Source: Tetraselmis striata
Taxonomy: Eukaryota; Chlorophyta; Chlorodendrophyceae; Chlorodendrales; Chlorodendraceae
Reading direction: 5' to 3'
Length of the DNA stretch: 64,000 nucleotides
Assembly: GCA_006384855.1 (NCBI GenBank)
Contig: VCJN01002949.1
Location: forward strand, 124,001 to 188,000
Part shown: positions 1 through 12,323 of the stretch, one piece after another
Layout of the letters: every line of letters starts with the position of its first letter
Position numbering within the stretch: the stretch's first letter is position 1
Notes under the pieces: model-generated
Database searches by the model: none
The model's input: the letters and a program-made list of their open reading frames with translations, nothing else
What the model was told of the DNA's origin: nothing
Made by a program: the position numbers and the translations under genes

Positions 1-387
1 AAATACTCACAGACTAGGTAGGGTATTTCTGGACCTCTGATGGATCGCAAAATCCAACGGATCTATGGCATTGAAGTCAGAGGGCTCCAAAATTGAGCAG
101 CCAAGCTCCATGCTCACAATGATTGCAGTTCAGTGAAATTATGTGTATATGTATTTAATGTCTGTGTGTGTGTGGACAAACCACAGAGGGTGTATGGGGT
201 CAATTCAGAGAAACCGTGATAACAACCCATGGAATACCGCAGCAAAAAACATCTTCACCTTCACCACACTCAGTATCAATTTCATCCGCTATGCATATGT
301 ACATAGTTTCCATTGCATGCCTTATTTCACAATATATGTTAAACATCATCCACCATGTTCAGGTGGATGTTATAAATAGTAGCAGCA
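1..387. other. Intergenic, no gene seen
   Basis: No splice-consistent or family-recognisable coding sequence is visible. Short open frames here run into the adjacent AC repeat and have no support. Confidence 0.6.
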
Positions 388-432
388 TGCACGTGCACAC
401 GCACACGCCCACACACACACACACATATACAT

Positions 433-527
<95 letters not shown>
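388..527. repeat. (AC)n microsatellite
   Basis: An interrupted then pure AC dinucleotide run of roughly 100 bases. Long open frames on both strands across it encode only Cys-Val or His-Thr alternations and are artefacts of the repeat. Confidence 0.95.
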
Positions 528-529
<2 letters not shown>

Positions 530-869
530 TAATTATTGAAATATAAGACAAACCACAACCGCATCACTGCATTACTGGCAGCAGTTGTCACTCTGATAGC
601 ATCACTGTCTGACAGCCACACCTCACCCATTGGCAATTGCAGTCGTCTCACTGCAATGCCTACTATATAGTTCGATTCGCGTATGTTGCGGGAGCAATTA
701 CTAGGTGGTTCCTCGTGCTAGGAAGGTCCATTCCATAAGGCTACATGCTGCCCTGTTGTAAATAATGTATGAATGATGATTGTTGCGCATCACAGGCTGC
801 CGCTCCACATCCTGTCTAGAATGCAGTTATACAGCCCGTATCAAAGCTGCGAGATGCCTGACGTCTGAT
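528..869. other. Intergenic, no gene seen
   Basis: No coding, RNA or repeat feature could be supported here. Confidence 0.5.
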
Positions 870-2370
870 CACACTACATAGCATATGCAGTCGAACTCAG
901 GTTGAAGACAGCACTCTTCATGACTGGCTGCTGATTCGAAGCCATTGGTGCTGTGGTGCGGGAGTGCAGAGGGAGGCCGTCCTTACTCCCTTTCCCATCT
1001 GATGAGCATGGCATGATGGCACCGTCAACCGTATGGCGAGCAGCGGGCATAGCTGGCGCGACATGGTGACAAGCATGAGGCCAACGTCGTATTAGATGGG
1101 GGCCTCGGATTTGGGATTCCGCTGCCATGGCAGAAGACGGGGCAACCGGCGGGCCAGCCGGCGCACCAGATGTTCGCAACGGGAGGAAGCTGCAGGCTGC
1201 AGGATTAAGTGTGAGGTCTGCCTGACTTCTTCATGCTAGCCAACATATAGAGAAAAAAATGTAGTTGGACACCTTGGGGAACATCAAAAGACACAAAAGG
1301 GGAGTCAAGGAGACTGGTAGGGGTGGGTGAGACATTTGTCTTGACTGACGGGCGTGGGACCATCGATGCTACGCTGCTGAAGTGCAGCGAGTTGCAGTCC
1401 GCGTTTCGCCCTACAACGGCTTCAACTGCATGGCGGGCACCGAGGGCAGCTAGCGTGATACAACAGCAGGCACAAACGGGCAGCTGAGCGCACATGAGAG
1501 GATATGCAGATATGCCGATATGCCTCCGCTGCCGGTGCAGCAGAGCGGACAGCCAACAGGTCAGGCGCGCCATCTGTTAGCAGCGGCGGGATGCGGGCTG
1601 CAGGAGAAGACCTCTGAGCTGTGCCTGACAACGTCATGCTAACCAACATACTCAGCGGAAAGTTTTCAGATGTGATGATCACAATGGCACAGTTAGAGAA
1701 TAGGTCACACAGATAGACAGTGAAGGAAACCGACAGGCGTCGATGATACCATTGTCATGACCGGCTGATCAATGCATAACATGTGCAGAATGAAAGTCTG
1801 TGTGCACCCTGACATGTCAGCAACTGCATGGCATACAGCGAGCACAGCTGGTGTGACATGGCGGCAGGTGCAGAGGCCAACGTCGCATACTTGAGATTAC
1901 ACATGCCGGGGCCATACAGCAGATAGCAGGCCAAATGCGCCATATGTCTACACTGGGCTAATGCGGACAGCAGCAGGCGACCTCTGAGGTCTGCCTGACT
2001 ACGTTATGCTATCTTACATATGAAGTGGAAAGCTGATACAGATGCCTGGTAAGGACTTAACTACACAAGATAAGACACAGGACAGTCAAGGAGACAGGCA
2101 GTGGGCGATCAGGCCATTGTTGTGACCAAGTGATGTCAGACCATGAATACCGCCTGTGTGACAAGTGCAGAGAATAGCAGGCCGCTTCTATATCAATTCG
2201 TCGCTGACAGCATGGCGCAAGCAGCTGGCATGACATAGAGGGCGACTGAGCACCCGTGAGCAGGTATGCTCACCCCGCTTCCAGGGGGGGGGGGGGGGGC
2301 AGGACATAACAGCACATAACAGGCTAGGCGTGCCATGCGGTTTACACTGGGCCGGCGCGGGCAGCAGGAG
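870..2370. repeat. Degenerate ~390-bp tandem repeat, about four units
   Basis: Recurring blocks appear at about 390-400 bp spacing. The block containing the 'gcatggc..gcagctgg..tgacatgg' theme recurs near 1030, 1430, 1825 and 2213. A second block, 'tgcctgac..cttcatgct', recurs near 1220, 1622 and 1993. A third, 'agtcaaggagac', recurs near 1301, 1716 (weakly) and 2092. Units are clearly diverged and contain indels. No conserved reading frame is maintained, so this is a decayed tandem array rather than a gene family. It abuts the 3' end of EMC3. Confidence 0.6.
2342..2346 (-). promoter_or_regulatory. Candidate TGTAA polyadenylation signal of EMC3
   Basis: The minus-strand word TGTAA lies about 90 bases past the EMC3 stop. 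TGTAA is the usual poly(A) signal in Chlamydomonas and Volvox, so the position fits both the gene model and the proposed lineage. Assignment is by position only. Confidence 0.5.
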
Positions 2371-2436
2371 AAAATAGATAGGAAGCAGGTGTCTGATAGA
2401 CTCTGGGTGCTCCTGGACACAGCAGAGCGGGGCCGT

Positions 2437-2734
2437 CTACTTGATCCCGAGCCGGGCCTTCAGCATGGCGGCCGTCAGCTCCTCCATCTTCTCCATCCTC
2501 CACTCGTGCTTCGACTGCGGGAACATGGAGGACAACGTCACCTCCGTTGCCCGGCTTCAAAGCACCATCTCACCACGCTGATTGAGCCCGCACAAGCAGC
2601 ACACGTCACCCTTACAATTGCGCAACCATAGCGCATGTCACCAAAAACGGTGCCTTTACACAGCCTTGTCAATACTACGACGTTGTTTTTGGAGCCAAGT
2701 TGGGCGCAGCCATAAATGACACCCATGATTAAAT

Positions 2735-2795
<61 letters not shown>

Positions 2796-4741
2796 ATATT
2801 GACATTCCGCCCTGACCAGCTGCGGCAACACAATTAAAGTGTTTGTGGTGCACAGACCTCGCTCCATCTGCAAATCAGGGAAGCTGTGGTTGATACGCGT
2901 GCCCCGTCAGCTGGTGTGTGCCTGGTGTGTGCCAAGGCCTTCAATCCCAATAGCATAAAGTGTTTCCAGTACCCCGTACGTTGAGATCACAGCGTCGTGT
3001 GCCCATCGCTACGTCTCAGCCCCCCGCTCACCCCTCGTTGGGGGTGCGCACCAGCTCCAGGTTCTGCGTCTGCATCTGGATGGCCTTGGCGGGCTCCGCG
3101 CCGAGCCCCATCTGCATCTGCTGCGCCATCATGTCGGTGGGGTCCACCGTCTCCTGGCCACGGAAGATGAGAGAGCGCAGGCCACGCAGCCCTGCAGGGC
3201 CGGCACATCCGGACGTCCGGGCGGGTGGGGTCAGCGCCAGAGCCAGCCAGAGGCTCCCAAGTAGGCGGATGTGGGGGAAAAGGGGAGTGAGGCGGACCGC
3301 TCCACATGAGCACGTAGTACGAGAGGCTTGAGACGTACGACACATCCAGCGTGCCGAGGTCGATGCCACGCTGGAGCATGCCGCGGAAGCGCTGGCTCAG
3401 CGGGAAGGGCACCTTTCCCATCACGAAGCCGGTGAAAAAGTAGGAGACAAAGTTCCACATGAGGATCTGCAAGAGGGGGGCGGCTAAACCGTCAGCCCGT
3501 CAGCGCCATCCCTCTGCCTCTCCAGGAGGAGGCGGAGGATTTCCAAGTGAGCCAGCCGGCTGGAGAGGACCATGGGCGGCGGGGCACCTGCGGCAGCATG
3601 CCCGTCACGTTCTTCTTCATCATGTCCGCCATCATGTTTGGGTTCTCCATCATCTGCTCCTGCTGCGACTTGCGCTGCACCTCGCGCTTGAAGATGCCCT
3701 TCTTCTGCAAGTAAGAGATGCCGCGCCGGATTGAGAGGAAGGGGGGGGGGGGGGGGGGGCTTGGCGGCAGCTCTCAGCAGCCGGACTGCGCTCATACCTT
3801 GATAAGCACCCCTGAGGTGAGGTTCACCTAGCCTATCTTGTGTGAGATACCAGGTAAGAGACACCCTGTTCTGAAGTTCAGTAGCATAGATATGAGGCCA
3901 ATGTAACTACGGGTGAAACTGATTTAGCTCCAATACAGGCCTCCGATGAGCAAGATGGTCCAATACAAGTCCCACCTATGGCTTGTCTGCTCAACAGCTG
4001 CAGGAGCAAGAGTGAGGGGACCCGGTGGCCCGAGATAAGCCGTTAGATGAGACTCATCTGGATATACTTCAAGAAAATCGCCGGATAACATATTACCGAT
4101 TACATACCGGTGCACTGTAACATCTGCAAGGTATCTGTAGATAACTTGTCCAGAGGAAAGGGGGCCGGGGGGGGGGGGGGGGGGGGGGGGGTTGTAAAGC
4201 GTGACCCTTGTCCAGATGGGGGGCAGAGGAAGCAGGGGGGGCAGAGACGCCGGCAGGGGACGGCCACCTCGTCCAAGAAGTAGGCCTTGCGCTGGCGGTA
4301 GCCCTCCGCGGGGATTAAACCGCCCTGCTGACACAGCCGCATAGCGCGCACGAACGACTGCGCCTCCGCGATCTCTTGCTTCTCCTTCACCGGCGGCGCG
4401 CTGCTGCTGGCCATCACCTGCCGCGTGCCACCCGGAGGCGGGAGGGGGGCAGTGAGCACCGAGACGCAGGCCCTGCCCCAGCCCAGCAATGGAAGCCCGC
4501 GCCAGGACGCCGGCGCCGCCCCCGCCTCACCCCCCCCCCCCCCCCCGTCTCCGGGGATGGTATAAGAAGTGAGAGATAATGAAGAAAAGGTTAAGGACGG
4601 GCAGCACGACCCGAGGGATCTCACCCGCTGTGCCAGCTGCGCCAGGATGTCCATGAGGATGCTGGCCAGTGTGAGAGGGATTAGCACCCAGTTGCGGATG
4701 TCCGCGCTAAGCGGCACCTCGCCCTCCGGTGACGACGCCAT
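2437..4741 (-). CDS. EMC3: ER membrane protein complex subunit 3
   Basis: EMC3 is a core subunit of the ER membrane insertase complex and belongs to the Oxa1/YidC superfamily. It helps insert tail-anchored and multipass proteins. A six-exon model reads through with consistent phases: 4741-4625, 4417-4268, 3704-3588, 3466-3298, 3191-3052 and 2514-2437 (stop TAG), giving 256 aa against about 260 in animals. Visible family features are the N-terminal IRNWVLIPLTLASILMDIL helix, the KKGIFK..PNMMADMMKKNVTGMLP segment in exon 3, WNFVSYFFTGFVMGKVPFPL in exon 4, the LDVSYVSSLSYYVL helix, GLRSLIF, and the short acidic/basic C-terminal exon starting SKHEW. Donors are GTGAGA, GTGGCC, GTGCCC, GTCCGC and GTGCGC. 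Introns hold poly(G)/(C) runs, and intron 5 contains an AC microsatellite. The gene appears intact. The exon 4/5 and 5/6 junctions were chosen to keep frame and family alignment. Confidence 0.93.
2737..2792. repeat. (AC)28 microsatellite inside EMC3 intron 5
   Basis: A pure AC run on the plus strand, entirely within the last intron of EMC3. Apparent Cys-Val open frames on the minus strand are repeat artefacts. Confidence 0.95.
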
Positions 4742-4957
4742 CGCCGCAAGATAGTAAGGGCGTTGGTCGCCGATGCAAACGCTTGACTCCGTCCTTCGGC
4801 CGCAACCAACCACGCAGCCACTGCAGGGTCTCCGGCTGGCGAGAAGGCAGGAAGGCGGGGGGGGCGGGGGGGCGGGGGGGAGCGCGCAAAGCAGGCTGGA
4901 TGTGCGCAGCGCTCTGTGCTACGGTACCTGTATGACCCGAGACCATATGTAGCGACT

Positions 4958-5140
4958 TTGGAGTGGCCCGGGATTGTGTGCTGGGGAGAGCGTCCCTACT
5001 GCGTGGAGCGCAGGCTGGCTGGTGGCGATGCCTGATCGGTGGCTGTCAAGGCGGTTCCCGCCTCCTGTGGCCCGTAGCTGGATTTTCTTCTGGATTTCTG
5101 CATGGATTTCTTGAATTTTGCAGCTAGCACAAGTAATCAT
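4958..5140 (+). mobile_element. Short SINE-like retroposon, copy A
   Basis: A 183-bp insertion flanked by a 14-bp direct repeat (catatgtagcgact, 4944-4957 and 5141-5154). It matches, in reverse orientation, a second copy at 36921-37105. It begins near the shared head 'ttggagtggcccggg' and ends 'ttttgcagctagcacaagtaat'-like, the same 3' tail as the RT-less retroposon family in this window. There is no coding capacity. A B-box-like stretch (ggcggttcccgcc) is only weakly suggestive of a Pol III promoter. It lies about 200 bp upstream of the EMC3 start codon. Confidence 0.75.
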
Positions 5141-5400
5141 CATATGTAGCGACTAGCGACTATCAGTTGTAGGGCGGGAGGAAAAACCTGGGCCGGCCGG
5201 GCCGGGGGGACCACTATTAATGGAGAACTGCTTGAAATTTCAGCATGGGTTATTAGTACAGGTATATTATTTGGTTTATGTTTATACAAATTACAATGCA
5301 GCATAATCCTTGGGAGCAGCAGCAGGGAGTAAGGACCGTATTGAACCTTCGGGCAGGGAATACACAGCAAGAAAGTACGGAGGACGGAAAATAAAGCCAC

Positions 5401-5505
5401 ATAAAGTGAAGTTCGCCCCGGGACATCGGCCGAAGACGCCCCAGCACTTGACCTCTTGCGCCAATTGCAATCGCAGGTCTGGCATAGCCCTTAGACCATT
5501 GCCTC
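5401..5505. repeat. Dispersed repeat R1, copy at 5.4 kb
   Basis: About 105 bp that matches 43327-43440 closely (shared cores gttcgccccgggacat and aggtctggcatagccctta). A further inverted, partial copy of the downstream part lies at 31975-32040. No coding potential is evident and the nature of the repeat is unknown. Confidence 0.75.
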
Positions 5506-6708
5506 ATTGAAAACCTACGAAAAGCTAAACTCACTGACCCTGGGCCGCGGGGCCCGACAAGGAGGATGGTTGTTCACGACCAGCATCAGCGGCCGAATAA
5601 TAAACCTTAAGCTGAAACTCGAAGCCTAGCCCCTGACAGACGTCAGACGACGGCGCCGCCGCCGCCGCACTGGCGCTCTACAAGCAAGTGCTACTAACCC
5701 CTCGACGACCGCCCCCACCATACCCTTATTATGGGCGAATACAACCTTCCCCCCCGCCTCGTGCTATATCGTGGAACCACTACCCTCGTGCTCAATGACA
5801 TCGCAAAACCCTTTTACGATGTCACCACGGCCACCGAACGCCACAGCAATCCTACACAACCTACAAAAAGAAATGGACCTACGTCACAACCGTCCCGACA
5901 GACCTCTATGTATGCATCAAACGTCGTCTGAAAGTGGCCGGCAAGACCGGACCCCGAGACATGACAACGGGCACATCAAACTCACCCTGCTCCCCGACGA
6001 AATCCTGATAGCACAGATCATCCGCATGCAAGCAGACCCCGCACCGCGACGGCAAGCAGGTTGTACACCACAACTGGCCATCCCTCTCGCAGCTCCGAGT
6101 CGACGCTCTAGTCATCACACCCGCCATGCGCGCTTAGCGCACGCGTGACATAGCCATCGCAGCCTTGGCGGGGATCCCGGCCATCGAACCACATGTGGAT
6201 CTCCAACATCCTCGACCCTTATGCACGCCGCCTCATAAGGCACGGCCGTGGCCAATGAGAAGCACCACTCGCTGCCCGGAAAACCTTAAAGCGGTGGTCC
6301 TCACGTCCGTGGTTGTTGCATAAAGGAGGAGCACAAGGCCCCCTCTGACACCACCGTCCCCCTCCATCGCCCCTATTCAACCATTTCGGACGGTGGTCCT
6401 CTTTGACCCGGTCCTTTACGGAGCTCTAAAACTCCGCCACATCCACAAACCTCGCCCCTCTACCACATACAACTGCCCGCCTGGAAATGGCCTCCCATGA
6501 TGCCGCCACCCTCCTTCCCGGGGCGGCCCAAGGAGCCGTTGTCTACCTCATCGCACCAAAACGCATGCCGGAAGTCCACTTTCAGCACGGAACCTATCCC
6601 AGAATCCGTCCTACCCGGTCACAGGGCCGCTAAACTGGTCCGCCCCGACTTCTTCGAATGGGTCGTCAACGGCAATTGATCCCTTCGATTCACCCCCGTA
6701 GAAATCCA

Positions 6709-6741
<33 letters not shown>

Positions 6742-7676
6742 CCGGCTCGTATCGCAAACGAGGCTATCATCGATTGCGCGGCCGACGCCACGCAAAATTC
6801 CCGGCATGCAGCCCACACAAAATGACCGTCCTCACGGAAGATGGAAGCTTTGGGCGAGAGGCGTTAGCTTAGGCAAGGAAAAGCTGTGGAGCAAAAGGCT
6901 TGTTGCAGTGTACCATGGTGTACACGGTTGCTTCATACAACTACCGGCTTGGCGGTCGGTTGCATGCAAGCATTATCACAAGGCTTGGATAATTATACGC
7001 AATCTAGGCTTGGAGTCATTATGGAGTCATCGGGGTCGTGTGATGACTGCCGAGGGCATGCATGACATGTAACATGTACACGGTGTACGTGTATGTGCGG
7101 ATGAGCAATATGAGTAGAGTATGTAGGCGTGCTAGCATAAGTGTGAGGGCAGTATGAGTATGGGTGCGTGTTTGTAGGCGTGCTACGATAAGTGAGTGGA
7201 CAGTATGCGTATGGGTGTATACATTTAATCGAGTATAGCTATGCAGGTAGGGTTATGGGCTTATGGCGGTGTTAACTTCTCGGCACCCTGCTCATATACG
7301 AGTGCTTCATGGCCGGTACTCGTAAGTGGCACTGTCGATGACCACTCGTACGCGGCGCAAACCGCGCCCCCCCCCCCCCCCCCCCCCGCCCCCACACAGT
7401 TGAAAAAGCAGATCGCGTCACATCAACGTATGATCAACGTAATTCCGACGGAAACCCTAATTTTTTTTTGTTCAATTCAATTACTCCGCAATAAGCGGTG
7501 TAGTAAAAAGTACCCGTCACTACGTGTATGAGTACCTCGAAATGCCTACGGACTCGCGATTTGGCAGGACCAACTTCCCCTAGACGAGTATTACAGCTTA
7601 CCAATAAACATTCTGCGGTGTAGTGCGAAAATGATTGATGTAGTCGTGGTCGCGTGTCTTTGTCTATACTATCGGG
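5506..7676. other. Intergenic with decayed coding-like fragments
   Basis: No intact gene is seen. A stretch from 5731 reads MGEYNLPPRLVLYRGTTTLV and needs a frame change near 5850 to continue. A stretch ending near 6679 reads KLVRPDFFEWVVNG and resembles KLVSDDFFRWVIDG encoded near 37770, so both may be remnants of one unidentified repeated gene. Poly(C) runs occur at about 6713-6740 and 7368-7387. Confidence 0.35.
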
Positions 7677-8012
7677 ATACTAGTAGTCGAGATTACCTTT
7701 CCCGAACTTGTCGTCTAGTCAGCAGGCACGGTACGGCGCAAATACGGTGCTAATATGTCCGGTGCTAGTATGCCGTACCGCCCGAGGAGCTGCGCATCGA
7801 CCCCGCAGCGCCTGGAGGAGCTACATCGACACTGTATTGTCTCCCGTACGACACCACTCGCGTACGGTCCCCGACGCAACCATCCCGGGTTAGTAGCGCT
7901 GCTCAAGCATGTTAGTTGCCTCGCCGTGTGCTTAAAAGCGCCAGGGGGCTTGTCTGTCCCCACCTTCCTTTGTCGCGGCGCACCGACCATGGGGTCGCGC
8001 CGCGACAGAGCT
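7677..8012. repeat. ~320-bp direct repeat, left copy
   Basis: From 'actagtagtcgagattacc' to 'cgcgccgcgacag', the block recurs in the same orientation at about 10937-11250 with small indels and substitutions. The two copies bracket the 67-bp minisatellite. The ends lack TG...CA and no gag/pol sequence lies between, so an LTR [14 protein letters not shown] is not supported. Confidence 0.75.
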
Positions 8013-8459
8013 CGCGTCTTTGTGACGTGCAAGGTCTTTGGTTTTACAAGCCACTCAGAAGTGATTCCCCGCGCCTAGCTCGAGGACATATCTCGCCGGC
8101 TGGGAGGCGGTCGACGATCGTCTAGAGGGCGCCGTGCGTTGGCTCTTCATTCGCGCCGACGACCAGTGCTGTCCTACACGGACAACCGTTCGACTGATTC
8201 GGAGGGAAATCTCTTAACGCCTCGTGACACAAGAGCCCCTCATGCCGCCGGCGTTCAGCTCGCCTGTGAAGTAGACCGTCATTTCCGGGCAGGAACGGTT
8301 CCTGCGCTGGTGGGACCCGCGGCTTCAACGCGCTACTCCGCGCCACAACCGGGCAGACCATCGCAGCCCTAGGAATACAGTTGGTCAGCGCCAGCTGGCC
8401 ATCATAGTATTCCGCCGCCGGGCACCCGCCCTGGTCGGCGCTATTAGGCCGCTCCTGCA

Positions 8460-10800
8460 CCATGTGCCGCCCCATGGTTGCCTGCGCGGCATGGGCACGC
8501 ATCTAGAGGGCGCCAACGTGCCGCAGCTGCACGTTGTGCCTCGATTGCCTTCGCAGCCCCGGACACGCATTTGGCCGGCCCCAACGGACCGCCACTGCAT
8601 CATGTGTCCCGGTCGCTTCCGCGGGCTGCGCACGTCACGCCGTTACTGCACCATGAGCCCCGGTCGCTTCCGCGGCCCGGGCACGCAGTTGGTCAGCGCC
8701 GTCATGCCGTCAATGAACTCTGTGGCCCGGTCGCTTCCACGGCATGCGCACGCAGATGGTCAGCGCCTTCAAGCTGTCACTGCACCATGTGCCCCGGTCG
8801 CTTCCGCGGCATGCGCACGCAACAGGTCGGCGCCAACGGGCCGTTACTGCACCATGTGCCCCGGTCACTTCCGCGGCACACGCATACAACTGTTTGGCGC
8901 CGTTTAGCCGCCCCTGCGCCATGTGCCCTGGTCGCCTCCGCGGCCCGAACACGCAGTTGGTCGGCGCCAACGGGCCGTCACTGCACCAGCATTTGCCATG
9001 CGCATGCGGTTGGGCGGCACCGTCAAGCCGTCAGTGCGCCCGATGCCCCGGCCGATTCCGCAAATCCGCGGCATGCGCACGCAGCTGGTTAGTGCCAACG
9101 GGCCGTCACTCAACCATGTAGGTGCCATGGTCGCTTCCGCGGCCCGGGCACACGGCTGGTCGGCGCCGTCAGGCCACCACCGTATTCCGCCTCCGGGCTC
9201 TCTATATATGAAGTAACTTGACAGTTGAATCAGCGATGCGTCGATTTTTCAGAAAATTTTTAAATAAGAACGGGTTCTATATCACTGGCCTACAGTTCCA
9301 TGAATTGCATCGCCAGCGCTTTGAAGTAGTCGCTACCAGCAGCGAGCGTTTGCATTGCCAGCGCTATGAAGTACCGGAGTTTTTTTTCCATTACCAGCAA
9401 CGAGTAGCGAGTACCAGTACTCATAGCATCCCAACCGTGAGATCGTAATCGGACGGCTGTGTAATTAAGGACCGTGGGCGGGCGGGTGGGTGGGCGGGTG
9501 GGTGGATTATAGTGCTTAGTAGTACATTCCAGTAGATAAGCGCTTTAGTCATGCACCTATAGGCCCGATCCGCTGCACTACACTGGTACCCGTACGGCAA
9601 TAAAGCTCATAGCCGAAAAATCGACGCTTCGCTGGATAAGGCGCTGTATATATAACGCCGCTCCTGCACCATGTGCCCCCTGGTTGCCTCCGCGGCTTGG
9701 GCACTCAGCTAGTTGGCGCCATCACGTCTCCTATGCACCATGTGCCATGGTCGCCTCCGCGGCCTGCACACGCAGCCGGTCGGCACCAACGGGCCGCCTC
9801 TCCACAAGGTGCCTCGGTTGCTTTCGCAGCCCCGGCATGTAGCAGCAGGTCGGCGCTAACATGCCGCTAGTCCATAATGTGGCCCGGTCGTTTCCGCGGC
9901 CCGCGCACGCAGCTGGTCGGCGCCAACGGGCCGCCTCTACACAAAATGCGTCGGTTGCTTCCACGGCCCGCACACGCAGTTGGTCGGCGCCAACGGGCCG
10001 CCTCTACACAAAATGCGTCGGTTGCTTCCACGGCATGCGCACGCAGCTGGTCGGCGCCAACTGACCCCCACTGCATCACGTGTCCCGGTCGCTTCCGCGG
10101 CATGGGCATGCAGCTAGTCGTCGCCAACGGGCCGTCACTTCACCATGCGCCATGGTCACTTCCGCGGCATGCGCACGCAGCTGGTCGGCGCCAACGAGCC
10201 GCCACTGCACCATGTGCTCTGGTCGCTTCCGCGGTATGCGCACGCATCTAGTCGGCGTCAACGGGCCGTTCCTTCACCATGTGCCCTTGTCACTTCCGCG
10301 GCATGCGCACGTAGTTGGTCGGCGCCAACGGGCCGCCTCTGCACAAGGTGCCTCGGTTGCTTTCGTAGCCCCCGGCACGCAGCTGGTCGGCGCCAACGGG
10401 CCGCCTCTGCACAAGGTGCCTCGGTTACTTCCGTGGCCTGCGCACGCAGCTGGTCGGCGCCAACGGACCGCCACTGCAGCATGTGCCCCGGTCGCTTCCG
10501 CGGCCCGGGCACGCAGTTGGCCGGCGCCATCGACCCGCCGCTGCACGATGTGCCTCGGTTGCTATCGCAGCTCCGCCCGGCCACGCAGCTTGTCGGCGCC
10601 GACTTGCCGCCACTGCACCATGCGCCCCGGTCGCTTCCGCGGCGTGCGCACGCTTCTTGTCGGCGTGAACGGGCCGTCACTGCACCATGTGCCATGGTCG
10701 CTTCCGCGGCCGGGGCACGCAATTGGCCGGCGCCATCGAGCCGCCGCCGCACATTGTACCCATGTTGCTTTTGCAACCCCCGGATACCTTGTCGACGCCA
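8460..10800. repeat. 67-bp minisatellite, two blocks
   Basis: Two blocks, about 8460-9200 and 9660-10800, are built of a GC-rich 67-bp unit. Successive 'cgcacgcagctggtcggcgc' landmarks fall at 9904, 9971 and 10038, exactly 67 apart, and 'ccatgtgccccggtcgcttc' landmarks at 8785 and 8852 give the same period. Units vary by substitutions and a few short indels. Because 67 is not a multiple of three, frames rotate. Long open frames on both strands (for example 10080-11099) arise from absence of stops in the unit and are not genes. The spacer 9200-9660 is unrelated. Confidence 0.9.
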
Positions 10801-10936
10801 TCGAGCCGTCGATGCGTGGAGCTGGCTACAAACTACATCGTCCGATTCCCCCCCGCCCGCCCGCCGCACGCCCGCGGTATACATATCCCTTCCCAAGATA
10901 TGTTGGCAATGTGCCTCACCCTTCCTTGAAATGTTT

Positions 10937-11250
10937 ACGACTACTAGTAGTCGAGATTACCTTTCCCTTGTTGTCTAGTCAGCATGCGCGGTACGGCGCA
11001 AATACGGTGCTAATATGTCCGGTGCTAGTATGCCGTACCGCCCGAGGAGCTGCATGGATCCCGCATGCAGCGCCTGGAGGAGCTGCGTCGACACTGTAAT
11101 GTCTCCTGTACGACACCACTCGCGTACGGTTCCCGACGCAACCATCCCGGGTAGCGCCGCTTCCGCATGTTGCTTCGTCGTGTGCTTATACGCACCTGGG
11201 GGCTTGTCTGTCCCCACTTTCCTTACCATGGGGTCGCGCCGCGACAGCCA
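10937..11250. repeat. ~320-bp direct repeat, right copy
   Basis: Same-orientation partner of 7677-8012, from 'actagtagtcgagattacc' through 'ggtacggcgcaaatacggtg' to 'cgcgccgcgacag'. It carries small indels relative to the left copy. Confidence 0.75.
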
Positions 11251-11877
11251 CGCCCCCCCCCCCCCCCACCACTTCGTTCAAATTCGCGGGTCTACATCTT
11301 ATAGGCTCTCTGCCCCCCCCCCCCCCCCCCCCCCCCCCCAAAAAAGGCTTGTAATAATGCCAAAGCACCTTTTCGGCAGTGGGCATGCGGCCCTACCCTT
11401 CCTTGAAATTAATACGGACGTGGTGCGTCGTGCACATCGGCGCGGGTAGCGCATATCTCATACATGCTAGCGTCCTTGTACGCGCGTCGTGTCAACCCCC
11501 TGTGAAACACGAACCGTGTACTAGTGCCCTTGACGAAATATCAGTACATACCGTTGCATCACACTAACATATATAGCCACGCAGTGGCCTACAATGCCCC
11601 CACCATACGAGCTTTATTTAATTGGTGGACCTCATGCGGGTTGGCCAGGGGCAGCCCTTTCCTGATGTTGGGTATTGACTATGACAGCTTGTTCGTCGCG
11701 AGAAAGAACTTGATCAAAACAATCCAAATTCAGTATTAACTAGATATAAGCATGCGCATATCGACATTATAAGTCAGCACGACTGAAGAAAAAAACAGAG
11801 CAAAGGCTTATTGATGATGCCGCTGCATGGATACACATTATGATATGGATATACACATCCATATCTCCTGGCCCCAC
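11251..11877. other. Intergenic with two poly(C) runs and a hairpin
   Basis: Poly(C) runs lie at about 11252-11269 and 11312-11339. A hairpin with 9-base arms (gatatggat / atccatatc) at 11842-11865 lies just before the 5' truncation point of the retroposon copy that follows. No gene is seen. Confidence 0.5.
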
Positions 11878-12323
11878 GTGGGATTGACCCCTTATGGCTT
11901 CGCTCTACGGATGGCTCGAACCGGGATGCCACGGATTTCGTCGTGGATCATCTGCCCATCTGCCCCGTTGCGAGCTACAAGCACCGCATGCATACCGCTT
12001 TGAAAAATCTGTGGGCTTCCGTGGCGATCGAAGTGGGGGCGGTGCTCGACCGGGACCGCTCGGGAGTCGGCGATTTGACCCTTGAGACGAGTGGGCTGCG
12101 CCCAGCGGACCGCTCGCGGCCGTCAGATTTGACGTAGGCGGGGTGGGGGGGGGGCCGGCGTGCGATTACATTATCGATTTCGCGTGCGTGTCCTCCACGA
12201 CCCCCACTTGGGGCAACGACCTCCGCTGGTGCACCCCGGGGATCGCGGCGACCGAGGCGGAGCGCAACAAGCTAGCGGCGGACCGGGCGTCTTCCGCCCC
12301 GGTGCAGGGTGTTCAGCGGTACT

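Noticed and set aside
339-651. Minus-strand Cys-Val-rich open frames
   Set aside because: They are translations of the (AC)n microsatellite; they have no composition or motif expected of a protein.
2983-3472. Alternative minus-strand frames around EMC3 exons 4 and 5
   Set aside because: They mix exon and intron sequence; only the spliced path keeps the family alignment.
10080-11099. Long (339-codon) open frame and several overlapping ones on both strands
   Set aside because: They are produced by the 67-bp minisatellite. The period is not divisible by three and no frame is privileged.
7677-11250. Direct repeats as LTRs of a retrotransposon
   Set aside because: No TG...CA ends, no TSD, no primer site, and only minisatellite between them.
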